From Cryobacterium glucosi (lineage in GTDB: Bacteria; Actinomycetota; Actinomycetes; Actinomycetales; Microbacteriaceae), in the NCBI RefSeq assembly GCF_004402235.1, contig NZ_SOFS01000019.1:248001-312000 (forward strand): 64,000 nt of DNA. Direction: 5' to 3'. Shown here piece by piece: positions 6,477 to 16,093 of the stretch; the stretch's first letter is position 1; each line of letters starts with the position of its first letter. The notes under the pieces were generated by a model. It saw only the letters and a list, made by a program, of their open reading frames with translations. It was not told where the DNA came from and did no database searches. The translations under genes were made by a program, and so were the position numbers.

Positions 6477-8956
6477 TAGATCTTCTCGATCGGCGCGATC
6501 TTGATCAGGAGCTTCTTTGCGCCCGCCGTATCGAACTGGACGTGTGCGACCCGCTTGGTGCCCTCGCCGGTGACCTGGTTGACGCGCCCGTCGCCGAAGC
6601 TCGAGTGCCGGATCCGGTCGCCGGCCGCGAGCTCGAGGTCGCCGTTGTCGCGGACCTGGGTGACGGCGTTCGCCCACTCGGTCTTCGGTTTCGGGGCGGG
6701 CGGCAGCTCGCTGAAACCGCTGCGGGTGGAGTTGAAGCCGCCGCCGAAGCCGTCCCTGCGATTGAGCGCACGCGACTGGGTGCCGTTCCGGGAGTTGGCC
6801 ATGCCGGGCGACTGCTTCCAGTCGATCAGCGCGGCCGGGATCTCCTGGAGGTAACGGCTCGGCATGGCCACGTTGATCTCGCCGAACTGGGCGCGGGTCA
6901 TCGCGAGCGAGAGGTAGAGGCGCTGCCGGGCCCGGGTGATGCCCACGTAGAACAGGCGGCGTTCCTCGGCGGGGCCGCCCGGCTCGTTCGCCGACATCTG
7001 GTGGGGCAGCAGCCCCTCCTCGACCCCGGTCAGGAACACGGCTTCGTACTCGAGGCCCTTCGCGGTGTGCAGTGTCATCAGGGAGACGGTGCCCGAGGCG
7101 TCGTCGAGGTCGTCCGCTGCCGCGACGAGCGAGACCTGGGTGAGGAAGTCGACGAGGCCGGCGTCGGGGTTCTCCCGGTTGAAGTCCTTCGTCTGGGCGA
7201 CGAGTTCCTCGATGTTCTCCGCCCGCGCTTCGTCCTGGGGGTCGCGGCTGTTGCGCAGCACCGTGAGCAGCCCGCTGCCCTCGAGCACGAAGGTCAGCAG
7301 CTCGGAGACGTTCACCGGCCCGCCGGGATACGCCGGGTCGATCTTGAGGGCGGCCTCGTCGAGCACGCCGGCCAGCTGCAGGATCGCGCCGGTGACCTTC
7401 TGGCCGAGTCCGAGGGACGCGGAATCGCGCATCGCCTCGCGGAAGCTGATCTGGTTGGCCTCGGCGAAGCTGCCGAGCCCGGTCTCCGTTGCGGGGCCGA
7501 TGCCGCGCTTGGGGGTGTTCAGGATGCGCCGCAGGGCGAGCTCGTCGTCGGGGTTGGCGACCGCGATCAGGTAGGCGAGCGCGTCCTTGATCTCGGCACG
7601 CTCGTAGAACTTGGTGCCGCCGACGACCCGGTACGGCACGGCGGCGCGGACGAAGATCTCCTCGAGCGCCCTGGTCTGGGCGTTGGTGCGGTAGAACACG
7701 GCCATGTCCCGGTACGCCATGCCGGCCCCGTGCAGCGTCTCGATCTCGTCCGCGACGAACTGGGCCTCGTCGTGACCGTTGTACGCGGTGTAGCCGACGA
7801 TCTTCTCGCCGTCGCCGCCCGCGCTCCACAGCTTCTTGTCTTTGCGGTCGAAGTTGTGGCCGATCACGGCGTTCGCCGCCGAGAGGATGTTCTGGGTCGA
7901 GCGGTAGTTCTGCTCGAGCAGGATGACCTTCGTGCCGGGGAAGTCCCGTTCGAATTCGCTGATGTTGCGGGTGTCGGCGCCGCGGAAGGCGTAGATGGAC
8001 TGGTCGGAGTCGCCGACGACGGTGAGGGAGGCACCGGGGATGCCGCCAGTCGGCTCGCGCAGGTTGCGCACGTGCACGCCGGTCGCCTCGAGTTCGTCGG
8101 CGAGCTCTGCGGTGACGGGTAGCGTGAGTTCGCGTACGAGCGAGTACTGGGCGTGGTTGGTGTCCTGGTATTCGTCGACGAGGATATGCCGGAAGCGCCG
8201 CCGGTAGGTTGCGGCGACGCGGGGGAAGGCGCGGAACAGGTAGACCGTCTCGCCGATCAGGTCGTCGAAGTCGAGGGCGTTCGCCGCACGCAGGCGCTGC
8301 GTGTACTGGCGGAAGATCTCGATGAACATGACCTCCTGCGGGTCACTGAGGTTGGCGTTGCGGGCGTAGGAATCGACGTCGGCGAGCTCGTTCTTGAGCT
8401 TGGAGATCTTCGCGGCGGCGTTGCCGGGCGTGAATCCGTACGTGTCGGCGTCGAGCGACTTGATGATGCGCTTGAGGGTGACCTTGGTGTCCGCGGAGTC
8501 GTAGATGCTGAAGCTCGAGGAGAGGCCGGCGCTCTCTGCCTCGCGACGCAGGATGCGGACGCAGGAGGAGTGGAAGGTCGAGATCCACATGCCCTCTGAA
8601 CCCTCGCCGAGGAGGACCTTGACCCGCTCGCGCATCTCGGCGGCGGCCTTGTTCGTGAAGGTGATCGCGAGGATCTGGCTCGGGTAGGCCTCCCGGGTCT
8701 CGAGCAGGCTCGCGATGCGGCGGGTCAGCACGCTCGTCTTGCCACTGCCCGCACCCGCGATGATGAGGAGGGACGGCCCGCGGTACTCGACGGCTTCGAG
8801 CTGCTGCGGGTTGAGCCCGTCGAGCAGGGGACTCTGCCGCTGGCCGGGCTCGCCATCGGGGCGGCCGGGGCCGTAGCCGTCGCCATAGCCGTCCAGGATT
8901 ATCGGCGTTGCCGAAGAAGTGCGTGCGGGGGTGTTGTCCGGGTCGAAGGGCGTCAT
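6476..8956 (-). CDS. pcrA: ATP-dependent DNA helicase, UvrD/PcrA type
   Basis: Superfamily 1A 3'-5' helicase acting in nucleotide excision repair and replication-fork clearance. The 826-residue product contains the Q motif LNPQQLEAV, Walker A IIAGAGSGKT (about 65-74), Walker B VDEYQD, GDSDQSIYAFRGA, the LEQNYRS motif, TLHTAKGLEYEAVFL and YVGITRARQ, plus the C-terminal Tudor-like domain (ASGDRIRH and FGDGRVNQV region) of PcrA/UvrD1. The N-terminal 45 residues are Gly/Asp-rich and probably disordered. Tandem ATGs at 8959 and 8956 follow GGAGG; 8956 has the better spacing (7 nt) and is used. The FUSC transporter gene is coupled downstream. Confidence 0.95.
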   Translation of the reverse strand: MTPFDPDNTPARTSSATPIILDGYGDGYGPGRPDGEPGQRQSPLLDGLNPQQLEAVEYRGPSLLIIAGAGSGKTSVLTRRIASLLETREAYPSQILAITFTNKAAAEMRERVKVLLGEGSEGMWISTFHSSCVRILRREAESAGLSSSFSIYDSADTKVTLKRIIKSLDADTYGFTPGNAAAKISKLKNELADVDSYARNANLSDPQEVMFIEIFRQYTQRLRAANALDFDDLIGETVYLFRAFPRVAATYRRRFRHILVDEYQDTNHAQYSLVRELTLPVTAELADELEATGVHVRNLREPTGGIPGASLTVVGDSDQSIYAFRGADTRNISEFERDFPGTKVILLEQNYRSTQNILSAANAVIGHNFDRKDKKLWSAGGDGEKIVGYTAYNGHDEAQFVADEIETLHGAGMAYRDMAVFYRTNAQTRALEEIFVRAAVPYRVVGGTKFYERAEIKDALAYLIAVANPDDELALRRILNTPKRGIGPATETGLGSFAEANQISFREAMRDSASLGLGQKVTGAILQLAGVLDEAALKIDPAYPGGPVNVSELLTFVLEGSGLLTVLRNSRDPQDEARAENIEELVAQTKDFNRENPDAGLVDFLTQVSLVAAADDLDDASGTVSLMTLHTAKGLEYEAVFLTGVEEGLLPHQMSANEPGGPAEERRLFYVGITRARQRLYLSLAMTRAQFGEINVAMPSRYLQEIPAALIDWKQSPGMANSRNGTQSRALNRRDGFGGGFNSTRSGFSELPPAPKPKTEWANAVTQVRDNGDLELAAGDRIRHSSFGDGRVNQVTGEGTKRVAHVQFDTAGAKKLLIKIAPIEKI

Positions 8957-9070
8957 CATCTCGCCTCCAAGTCTAAGCGGTGCCCCTGACACCGGCAGGG
9001 GCACCCGGCCGCATGCCGGCGTTGCCGGCAGCACGTCGACCGGAGGCACGTCGACCGGCGGCCGCCCGGG

Positions 9071-10099
9071 TCAGCGGTCTTCGCGGGCCTCTGCGGCGAG
9101 TTCGTCACGGACCGCCACGGCGAGGTCGGGGTGGTCGGCGAAGACCCCGTCGATCCCGGTGCCCATGATGGTGCGGAACTCGGTCTGCCAGTCGCCGAAG
9201 TCGGCGCGGAACCGCCCGCGCTGGAAGGTCTTCGCAAGGAACACGTTCTCCGGGCGCAGCGTCCAGCAGTAGATCTCGAGGTTGGCGGCGTGGGCGGCGT
9301 CGACGAGATCGGAAGCTCCCGTGACGTGTCCGTCCGCCCCGATCTCGAGGACGAGCGACTTCGGCACGCTGACGCCGTCGACGAGACCGCTCAGCCCGTA
9401 GAGGCCCTGGTCGGTCAGGTAGTCCGCGTAGTCGGGGGCCGAGCGGCCGAGCAGGCGCACCTGGTCGGCCGGTTTCCCCGTCGCCTCGAGCAGGAAGATC
9501 CGCTTCCCATAGATGCCGCGTGCGTAGACCTGGTCGAGCAGGGTGCGTTCGAAACTCTCGATCGTGAGCCGCCCGTCGCCGGCGTTCCAGCCGGCGGTGT
9601 TCACCTCGGCGGCGAAGAGTTCGTCGACAGGGAGGCCGATCGACTCGAAATAGCTCGCGTGCTTGATCTCGGCGACGACGCCGACCGGGCGCCTCGCCCG
9701 GCTGGACACCCGGTCCATGAGCTTGAACACGTCGCGCAACCGCAGCAGCGGGAATCGGCCGTCGAAGGACGCACTGGCCTTGCGGAGTGCCGGCAGCCGT
9801 TCGCGAGCTCGCAGGGTGCGCAGCTCGGCCCAGGTGAAGTCCTCGGTGAACCAGCCCGTCATGCGGATGCCGTCAATGACCTTCCGGGTGCGGCGAGCGG
9901 CGAATTCGGGATGGGCCGCAACATCCGTCGTCGCGGAGATCTCGTTCTCGTGACGCACGATGAGCACGCCGTCGCGGGTGACGACGACGTCGGGTTCGAC
10001 CGCGTCCGCACCGAGGGCAACCGCGAGCTCATAGGCGCCGCGGGTGTGCTCCGGCCGGTAACCGCTCGCCCCGCGGTGACCGATCACGATCGGTTGCAT
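9071..10099 (-). CDS. Glycerophosphodiester phosphodiesterase
   Basis: Hydrolyses glycerophosphodiesters from phospholipid turnover to glycerol 3-phosphate and an alcohol; glpD at 18499 would use that product. The 342-residue protein starts IVIGHRGASGYRPEHT, the GDPD signature, followed by EPDVVVTRDGVLIVRHE, which supplies the catalytic and metal-binding Glu, Asp and His. No signal peptide is visible, so it is predicted to be cytoplasmic. The ATG at 10099 is right before the conserved domain; 36 bp separate it from the divergent gene at 10136. The frame upstream of it is a shadow. Confidence 0.9.
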   Translation of the reverse strand: MQPIVIGHRGASGYRPEHTRGAYELAVALGADAVEPDVVVTRDGVLIVRHENEISATTDVAAHPEFAARRTRKVIDGIRMTGWFTEDFTWAELRTLRARERLPALRKASASFDGRFPLLRLRDVFKLMDRVSSRARRPVGVVAEIKHASYFESIGLPVDELFAAEVNTAGWNAGDGRLTIESFERTLLDQVYARGIYGKRIFLLEATGKPADQVRLLGRSAPDYADYLTDQGLYGLSGLVDGVSVPKSLVLEIGADGHVTGASDLVDAAHAANLEIYCWTLRPENVFLAKTFQRGRFRADFGDWQTEFRTIMGTGIDGVFADHPDLAVAVRDELAAEAREDR

Positions 10100-10135
10100 T
10101 CCCTGACCATACGCGCTGCTGGCAGACTCGAAGCC

Positions 10136-10711
10136 ATGACACTCTGGAGGGAACCCGACACCCGGCGCCACTCGCCGGCGGTGTATCGCGCCCGCCTCAC
10201 GCTCGGAGTCTCTGCCATCGCCCTCGGCGTTGCCGCGACGAACCTCACGAGCACCTACAGTCTCTTCTTCCTCGCCATCGGGCCCGCCGTGCAGCTGCTC
10301 GGCTGGCTCGCGCTGCCCGGGGCCCTCTGGCGGCGACTGCTGGTGATCCTCCCCGCGGAAATCGCCGCGCTCACGCTCCTGGCCGGCCCCGATTTCACCG
10401 GCGCGTTCGCCGTACTCCTCGCGTGCTGGCTGTTCGTGCGGCACCGGCCGGGGATCAGCTACCTCGTGCTGCTCGCCCCCGTCGTCGTGAGCTTCGCCCT
10501 CAAGCTGTCGCTGCACAACTCGTCGCAGAACTGGGTCGGAGACGTGGCCGGTTCGGTGACCGTGATCGCCGCGGCGTGGGTCGCCCGCGCTCTCGCACGG
10601 CGACGCTGGGCGCGGCTCAATCCGCCGCCGGCCGGCGAAACGGCCGGAACAGGCGACACCGGGGACGACCCCTCAGGATCTACAAGGCAGACGCCCAGCA
10701 GGGCTGAATAG
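10136..10711 (+). CDS. Small multi-pass membrane protein, unknown function
   Basis: The 191-residue product begins MTLWREPDTRRHSPAVYRARL and contains about five hydrophobic helices between residues 20 and 145 (for example ALGVAATNLTSTYSLFFLAI and TLLAGPDFTGAFAVLLACWL). A short basic stretch (RALARRRWARL) and a polar Gly/Thr/Asp tail follow. I do not recognise the family. It is divergent from the glycerophosphodiesterase gene, sharing a 36-bp gap, and precedes the Bax-inhibitor-1 gene, which has its own promoter-like sequence. Strong GC bias at third codon positions supports it as real. Confidence 0.7.
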   Translation: MTLWREPDTRRHSPAVYRARLTLGVSAIALGVAATNLTSTYSLFFLAIGPAVQLLGWLALPGALWRRLLVILPAEIAALTLLAGPDFTGAFAVLLACWLFVRHRPGISYLVLLAPVVVSFALKLSLHNSSQNWVGDVAGSVTVIAAAWVARALARRRWARLNPPPAGETAGTGDTGDDPSGSTRQTPSRAE

Positions 10712-10753
10712 ACTCTCAGAAACGCCCACCGGCGTAGTGCCGGATCCCCGGCG

Positions 10754-10782
10754 TTGACAATACCCGAGCTGATTGAGATCTT
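10754..10782 (+). promoter_or_regulatory. Promoter of the Bax-inhibitor-1 gene, probably leaderless
   Basis: Perfect -35 TTGACA at 10754-10759, 17 bp spacer, -10-like GATCTT at 10777-10782. The ATG at 10789 sits seven bases after the -10 box, where transcription should begin, so the mRNA may lack a leader. The -10 box matches consensus at only three positions, which limits confidence. Confidence 0.5.
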
Positions 10783-10788
10783 AGGAAC

Positions 10789-11595
10789 ATGGCATCCTCA
10801 AACCCCGCATTCTCGCGCAATCCCGCCTTTGCCGCACAAGGATCCGCGGCAGCGAACGGCCTGACCGAAGCTGACCTGCAGCGCATCTACGAAGCGCCGT
10901 CCGCAGGCTCGCAGGACACCGGCCGGATGACCTACGAAGACACCATCGTGAAGACCACGCTGAGCTTCGCCCTTCTGCTCGTCGCAGCAGCGGCCAGCTG
11001 GCTGCTCACTCCCACGATGCCGTTCCTGCCGTTCCTCGGCATGATCGCCGGCCTCGTGCTCGGCCTGGTCAACGCCTTCAAGAAGGAGCCGTCACCGGGC
11101 CTGATCCTCGCGTACGCCGCAGCGGAAGGCCTCTTCGTCGGCGGTATCTCGTACATCTTCGAGGCCATCTACCCTGGCGTCGTCGTCCAGGCCGTGCTCG
11201 CGACCCTCGTGGTCGTCGGTGTGACCCTCGCCTTGTTCGCAAGCGGCAAGATCCGCGCCTCGAAGCGCGCGACCAAGGTCTTCCTGATCGCGATGGTCGG
11301 CTACTTCGTGTTCTCGATGCTCAACTTCGGCCTCGTCGCCTTCGGCGCCGTCGACAGCCCGTTCGGCCTCAGCAGCAACGTGAAGATCTTCGGCATCCCG
11401 CTCGGCGTCGCGATCGGAATCCTCGCGGTGCTCATGGCCGCGTACTCCCTCGTGCTCGACTTCGACTTCATCCAGCGTGGCGTCAACAACCGGGTCGCCC
11501 GCAAGTACGGCTGGTCCGGCGCGTTCGGCATCATGGTGACTGTCGTCTGGCTCTACGTCGAGCTGCTCCGCCTCTTCGCGATCTCGCGAAACTAG
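10789..11595 (+). CDS. Bax inhibitor-1/YccA family membrane protein
   Basis: The 268-residue protein has a soluble N-terminus with SNPAFSRNPAFAAQG and LTEADLQRIYEAPSA, a signature seen in actinobacterial YccA-like proteins, then seven membrane helices from about residue 55 to the end. The last helix is followed by LRLFAISRN. Bax inhibitor-1 proteins are pH- and Ca2+-responsive membrane proteins; in bacteria YccA/YbhL members relate to FtsH-mediated membrane quality control, but a specific role here is unproven. It is a single-gene unit: its own promoter upstream, and a hairpin downstream that faces a convergent gene. Confidence 0.9.
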   Translation: MASSNPAFSRNPAFAAQGSAAANGLTEADLQRIYEAPSAGSQDTGRMTYEDTIVKTTLSFALLLVAAAASWLLTPTMPFLPFLGMIAGLVLGLVNAFKKEPSPGLILAYAAAEGLFVGGISYIFEAIYPGVVVQAVLATLVVVGVTLALFASGKIRASKRATKVFLIAMVGYFVFSMLNFGLVAFGAVDSPFGLSSNVKIFGIPLGVAIGILAVLMAAYSLVLDFDFIQRGVNNRVARKYGWSGAFGIMVTVVWLYVELLRLFAISRN

Positions 11596-11638
11596 CTCGC
11601 TCGCACCCTGGCGAGAGCAGGACATCGCCGCACACACT

Positions 11639-11679
11639 GTGAAGTCGGAGATTTTCGTCAGGAAGATCTCCGACTTCAC
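11639..11679. terminator. Hairpin between convergent genes
   Basis: Perfect 14-bp inverted repeat (GTGAAGTCGGAGAT at 11639-11652, complement at 11666-11679) with a 13-nt loop, placed between the stops of the Bax-inhibitor-1 gene and the response-regulator gene. No T tract follows on either side, as is common for actinobacterial terminators. Confidence 0.5.
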
Positions 11680-11715
11680 GTCGTTAAGGCAGGGGTCGCA
11701 GAGCCGGAGGCCGGC

Positions 11716-12378
11716 TCAGATCCAGCCCTTGTCTGTCGCAATGCGGATCGCCTCTGACCGGTTGCTCGCCCCGAGCTTGGCGGATGCCGCCGAGAGGTAG
11801 TTCCGGACGGCCCCAGGGCTCAGGTGCAGGGCGCGTGCGACCTCTGGGGCACTCCGTCCCCCCGCCGCGAGGAAAAGGACCTCGGTCTCCCGCGCGGTGA
11901 GCGGTGATTCTCCGTGCATCATCGCGTTGATCGCGAGCTGCGGGTCGACCACGCGTTCGCCGGCCCGGATCTTCCGGATGACCGCGATCAGGCGCTCTGA
12001 GGCGAGGTCCGTGTGCTGGAAGCCGTCCACGCCGCCCTGGATGGCGCGGCGGACGTCACCGGGGCGCGGATGGCTCGCGAGCAGCAGCACCTTCACCCGC
12101 GGGTCGGCGGCCTGGATCAGCGGCAACAGCCCCAGGCCGTCGATCGTCGGCAGGTGGATGTCGAGGACGACGACATCGGGAGCGGTCCGGCGCACCGTCG
12201 AGAGGACCTCGGCGCCGTCGCCGATCGCGGCAACGACCTCGATGTCGGCTTCGAGCGAGAAGACGGCCTGGAGCGCCGTGCGCAGGAGGACGTGATCCTC
12301 GACGAGCAACACCCGGATCTGCGAGCCCTGCCCCTTCACCGGTGCGGGAAGTGCGGGCTGGGTGGTGTCGAAGCTCAT
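11716..12378 (-). CDS. NarL/DesR-type response regulator
   Basis: The 220-residue protein has an N-terminal receiver domain (acidic pair Glu27/Asp28, phospho-acceptor Asp73 in VVVLDIHLPTIDG) and a C-terminal LuxR-type helix-turn-helix (about 155-215; LTARETEVLFLAAGG, LHLSPGAVRNYLSAASAKLG). Family members are phosphorylated by histidine kinases and bind DNA as dimers. No kinase gene lies nearby, so it is an orphan in this window. The ATG at 12378 leaves a 20-residue polar leader before the receiver. One deviation is KVLLLASHP at the position where receivers usually have a Thr/Ser-Ala switch residue (Ala-Ser here). Confidence 0.9.
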   Translation of the reverse strand: MSFDTTQPALPAPVKGQGSQIRVLLVEDHVLLRTALQAVFSLEADIEVVAAIGDGAEVLSTVRRTAPDVVVLDIHLPTIDGLGLLPLIQAADPRVKVLLLASHPRPGDVRRAIQGGVDGFQHTDLASERLIAVIRKIRAGERVVDPQLAINAMMHGESPLTARETEVLFLAAGGRSAPEVARALHLSPGAVRNYLSAASAKLGASNRSEAIRIATDKGWI

Positions 12379-12470
12379 CCCTGCCCCCTCCCGACGTCGG
12401 ACGACTGCCCGCGATCACGGCAGTTGTGAAGTGGAAGGTCGCGTATGGACTCTAGCAAACACCGACAGCG

Positions 12471-12489
12471 AAAAACCCCCCGAACGGGG
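12471..12489 (-). terminator. Rho-independent terminator
   Basis: On the minus strand a CCCC-GTTC-GGGG hairpin (arms 12486-12489 and 12478-12481) runs into GG then TTTTT (12475-12471). It sits 40 bp past the stop of the small gene ending at 12529. The stem is short but the U tract is good. Confidence 0.55.
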
Positions 12490-12528
12490 TGTGGATCTGC
12501 CCAGAAGTCCCGACCAACGCCCGGGCGG

Positions 12529-12924
12529 TCAGTGCCGGGAGGACGAAGCCTCGACGCGCCACTGCCCGTCCGGCCCGCCGGGCCGCGCGGTCGCCCGGCT
12601 CATCGAGAAGGTGCGGGTGCGGAACCGCCAGGCCAACCGGACCATCGCGACGCCCGCCTGCCGGTAGTGATCCGCGAGCGCACGGGTGAACACGGCGCGT
12701 CCCGGCACGTCGACCCAGCCGTCCGCGCCGGTGTACACGGCTTCGACGCGCGGCCGGGCCGCGGCGTTCCGGAACAGGACGATGGCCTCCGCGGCGATCT
12801 CATCGCCGTCGGAGTGGATGCGGTGCCGCGGTGCGGATTCCTCGGCAGGGACGCTCCGGGGCACAGCGCCCGGCGAGCGCGGCTCATCATCGAACCCGCG
12901 TGTTTCCGGAACCGTGGAATCCAT
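12529..12924 (-). CDS. Small protein of unknown function
   Basis: The predicted product has 131 residues. The first 35 are Pro/Glu-rich and probably disordered. The core (about 36-115: HSDGDEIAAEAIVLFRNAA, EAVYTGADGWVDV, ALADHYRQAGVAMVRLAWRF) looks like a compact alpha/beta domain. I do not recognise the family. Evidence for a real gene is consistent GC-rich third positions, an ATG at 12924 with AAGG about 9 nt upstream, and a terminator-like hairpin just downstream. Overlapping open frames on the plus strand give low-complexity Arg/Pro/Ser translations and are rejected. The preceding 240 bp to the guaA hairpin show no gene. Confidence 0.6.
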   Translation of the reverse strand: MDSTVPETRGFDDEPRSPGAVPRSVPAEESAPRHRIHSDGDEIAAEAIVLFRNAAARPRVEAVYTGADGWVDVPGRAVFTRALADHYRQAGVAMVRLAWRFRTRTFSMSRATARPGGPDGQWRVEASSSRH

Positions 12925-13166
12925 GGGCGTCACCTTCGTCCGGGGACGACGCCCCGACCGGAATGCCCGGCCGGCTGCCGCCGCGAGGAGGCCTCCGCGG
13001 GAGACGACGGAGAGCCGAAGCGGCTCCCGTCGACGCTTCCCACTCATCCTCACGCGGATGCCACGACGCCGGAAGTCCCTCCTGTCACCGCTGCCCCATG
13101 ACAGCTGTCACGTTCCGGTGTTCGCCACCCGGAGCGCACCGGAAACGCACCGCCTTCGCCCGGTTA

Positions 13167-13209
13167 CGAAAGAAGCACCCTAGTCTCGACGACGAGGGTG
13201 CTTCTTTCG
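13167..13209 (-). terminator. guaA terminator hairpin
   Basis: Perfect 15-bp inverted repeat (CGAAAGAAGCACCCT at 13167-13181; complement 13195-13209), 13-nt loop, 33 bp past the guaA stop. On the minus strand the distal arm ends CTTCTTTCG, giving a modest U-rich tail within the stem. Confidence 0.65.
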
Positions 13210-13241
13210 TGCTGCAGCGGGAGTCGCTCAGCGGGGAGCGC

Positions 13242-14857
<1,616 letters not shown>

Positions 14858-14861
<4 letters not shown>

Positions 14862-15292
14862 GAACGGGCCTCCGCACCCTCGGCGTCGGAAAGTGCCCTG
14901 GCGGAAAGCCAGGCGCGGACCTCGCGGGCGACGCGGCCCTCGAGGAAGAAGGACAGGGTGGGGATCACGCCGCCGAGGGCGATCAGCAGGAACCGGCTGA
15001 ACGGCCAGCGCATCAGGCTCCAGAGCCGGAAGTCCGCGAACAGGTACAACACGTAGAACCAGCCGTGCATGATCAGGATCGCGGTGCTCAGATTGAACGC
15101 GGTGACGGTGTCGCGCGGCACGAGCAGCCCGTACGGGCCGCCGAGCTCGAGCTCGTACTGGAAGCCGAACTTGAGGATGACCTCGGCGCAGAGCAGCAGC
15201 AGGAAGACGCCGGTGATGATCGAGGACGTCTGGTAGAGCTTCAACGCCCCCGGGATGCTGGGGATATCAGCGCGTTTGGGTTCGAGTGGCAT
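14858..15292 (-). CDS. DUF3817 membrane protein
   Basis: The 144-residue protein has three to four membrane helices ([59 protein letters not shown]) with the central HGWFYVLYL pattern typical of DUF3817. Function is unknown; the conserved neighbourhood with SURF1 and guaA suggests only co-expression. It starts 9 bp after the SURF1 stop and overlaps guaA by four bases, so the three are translationally linked. The short C-terminal tail is acidic ([10 protein letters not shown]). Confidence 0.9.
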
Positions 15293-15301
15293 GCGCCAAT
15301 T

Positions 15302-16093
15302 CTAACCGGCGGATATCGCCGCTTCCTCGCGGAGCTCCTCCTCGCGCTCCCAGGCGTCCCGGACGAGGCGGTACCAGAGGAACACGGCGAAGCCGGCGAA
15401 GACGACCCACTCGATGGCGTAGAAGATGTTCAGCCAGTTGAGGGAGGCATCCGTGAGCGGTGCCGGCGAATCGATTCCCGTGAGACCGGATGCCGCGGTC
15501 CCGTCGACGATGTAGCCCGGGTAGACCGCTGTGCCGTCGAAGCCGGCCCAGAGGTTGATCAGGGCCGCGGTGGACACCGTCGTCATGCTGTGCGGGTCAC
15601 GGCCGTCTGCGGGAACGACGGGGGCTTCGGTCGGGAGGAACCGGCCGGCCAGGGTGACGACCTGGTTGGCCGGGGCCGACGCGAGGCCTTCCATCGTCGA
15701 CCGGGCTGTCGCCTCGTCCGGAGCCCAGCCGCGGGCGACCGCGATGCTCGCGCCCGCGCCGTTCCCCGTGCCTGCCGCACCGACGATGAAGTGGCTCACG
15801 ACCCAGTAGCCGGAGGCGCCGTCGTTGGACCGGTCGCTGATCAGCTGCTCGTCGCCGGGTACGTAACTGCCGTCGACGGTGACGAGCTGGCCGGTCGCCG
15901 CGTCACGCGGGGCGCCTCCGGGAGTCACGACGTCGGCGAGGGGTTTCACGGTCTCGGTGGTCTTCTCGACGACCACACCGGATGCGACGGCGCGTTCGAG
16001 CTGCCAGCGCCCGAGCGCCGCGAAGCCGGCCGCGACGGCGAGGGCGAGCAGGAGCGCGAGAATCCAGCGGGGGCGGAGCATCATGCGGATCAT
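15302..16093 (-). CDS. SURF1-family cytochrome oxidase assembly protein
   Basis: SURF1 proteins help haem insertion into aa3-type cytochrome c oxidase. The 263-residue product shows the standard topology: an N-terminal membrane helix (RWILALLLALAVAAGFAALGRWQLERA, the GxWQ-type signature in 24-30), a large extracytoplasmic domain with AVARGWAP and a second helix near residue 235 (YAIEWVVFAGFAVFLWYRLV). The ATG at 16093 overlaps the stop of the antiporter gene (ATGA); further ATGs at 16084 and 16081 are possible. The C-terminus carries an acidic/charged tail (REEELREEAAISAG). Confidence 0.9.
   Translation of the reverse strand: MIRMMLRPRWILALLLALAVAAGFAALGRWQLERAVASGVVVEKTTETVKPLADVVTPGGAPRDAATGQLVTVDGSYVPGDEQLISDRSNDGASGYWVVSHFIVGAAGTGNGAGASIAVARGWAPDEATARSTMEGLASAPANQVVTLAGRFLPTEAPVVPADGRDPHSMTTVSTAALINLWAGFDGTAVYPGYIVDGTAASGLTGIDSPAPLTDASLNWLNIFYAIEWVVFAGFAVFLWYRLVRDAWEREEELREEAAISAG

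Noticed and set aside
5424..7829. 801-residue frame ending in the FUSC transporter
   Set aside because: Residues before the GTG at 6476 are Arg/Gly-rich shadow of the helicase gene in another frame.
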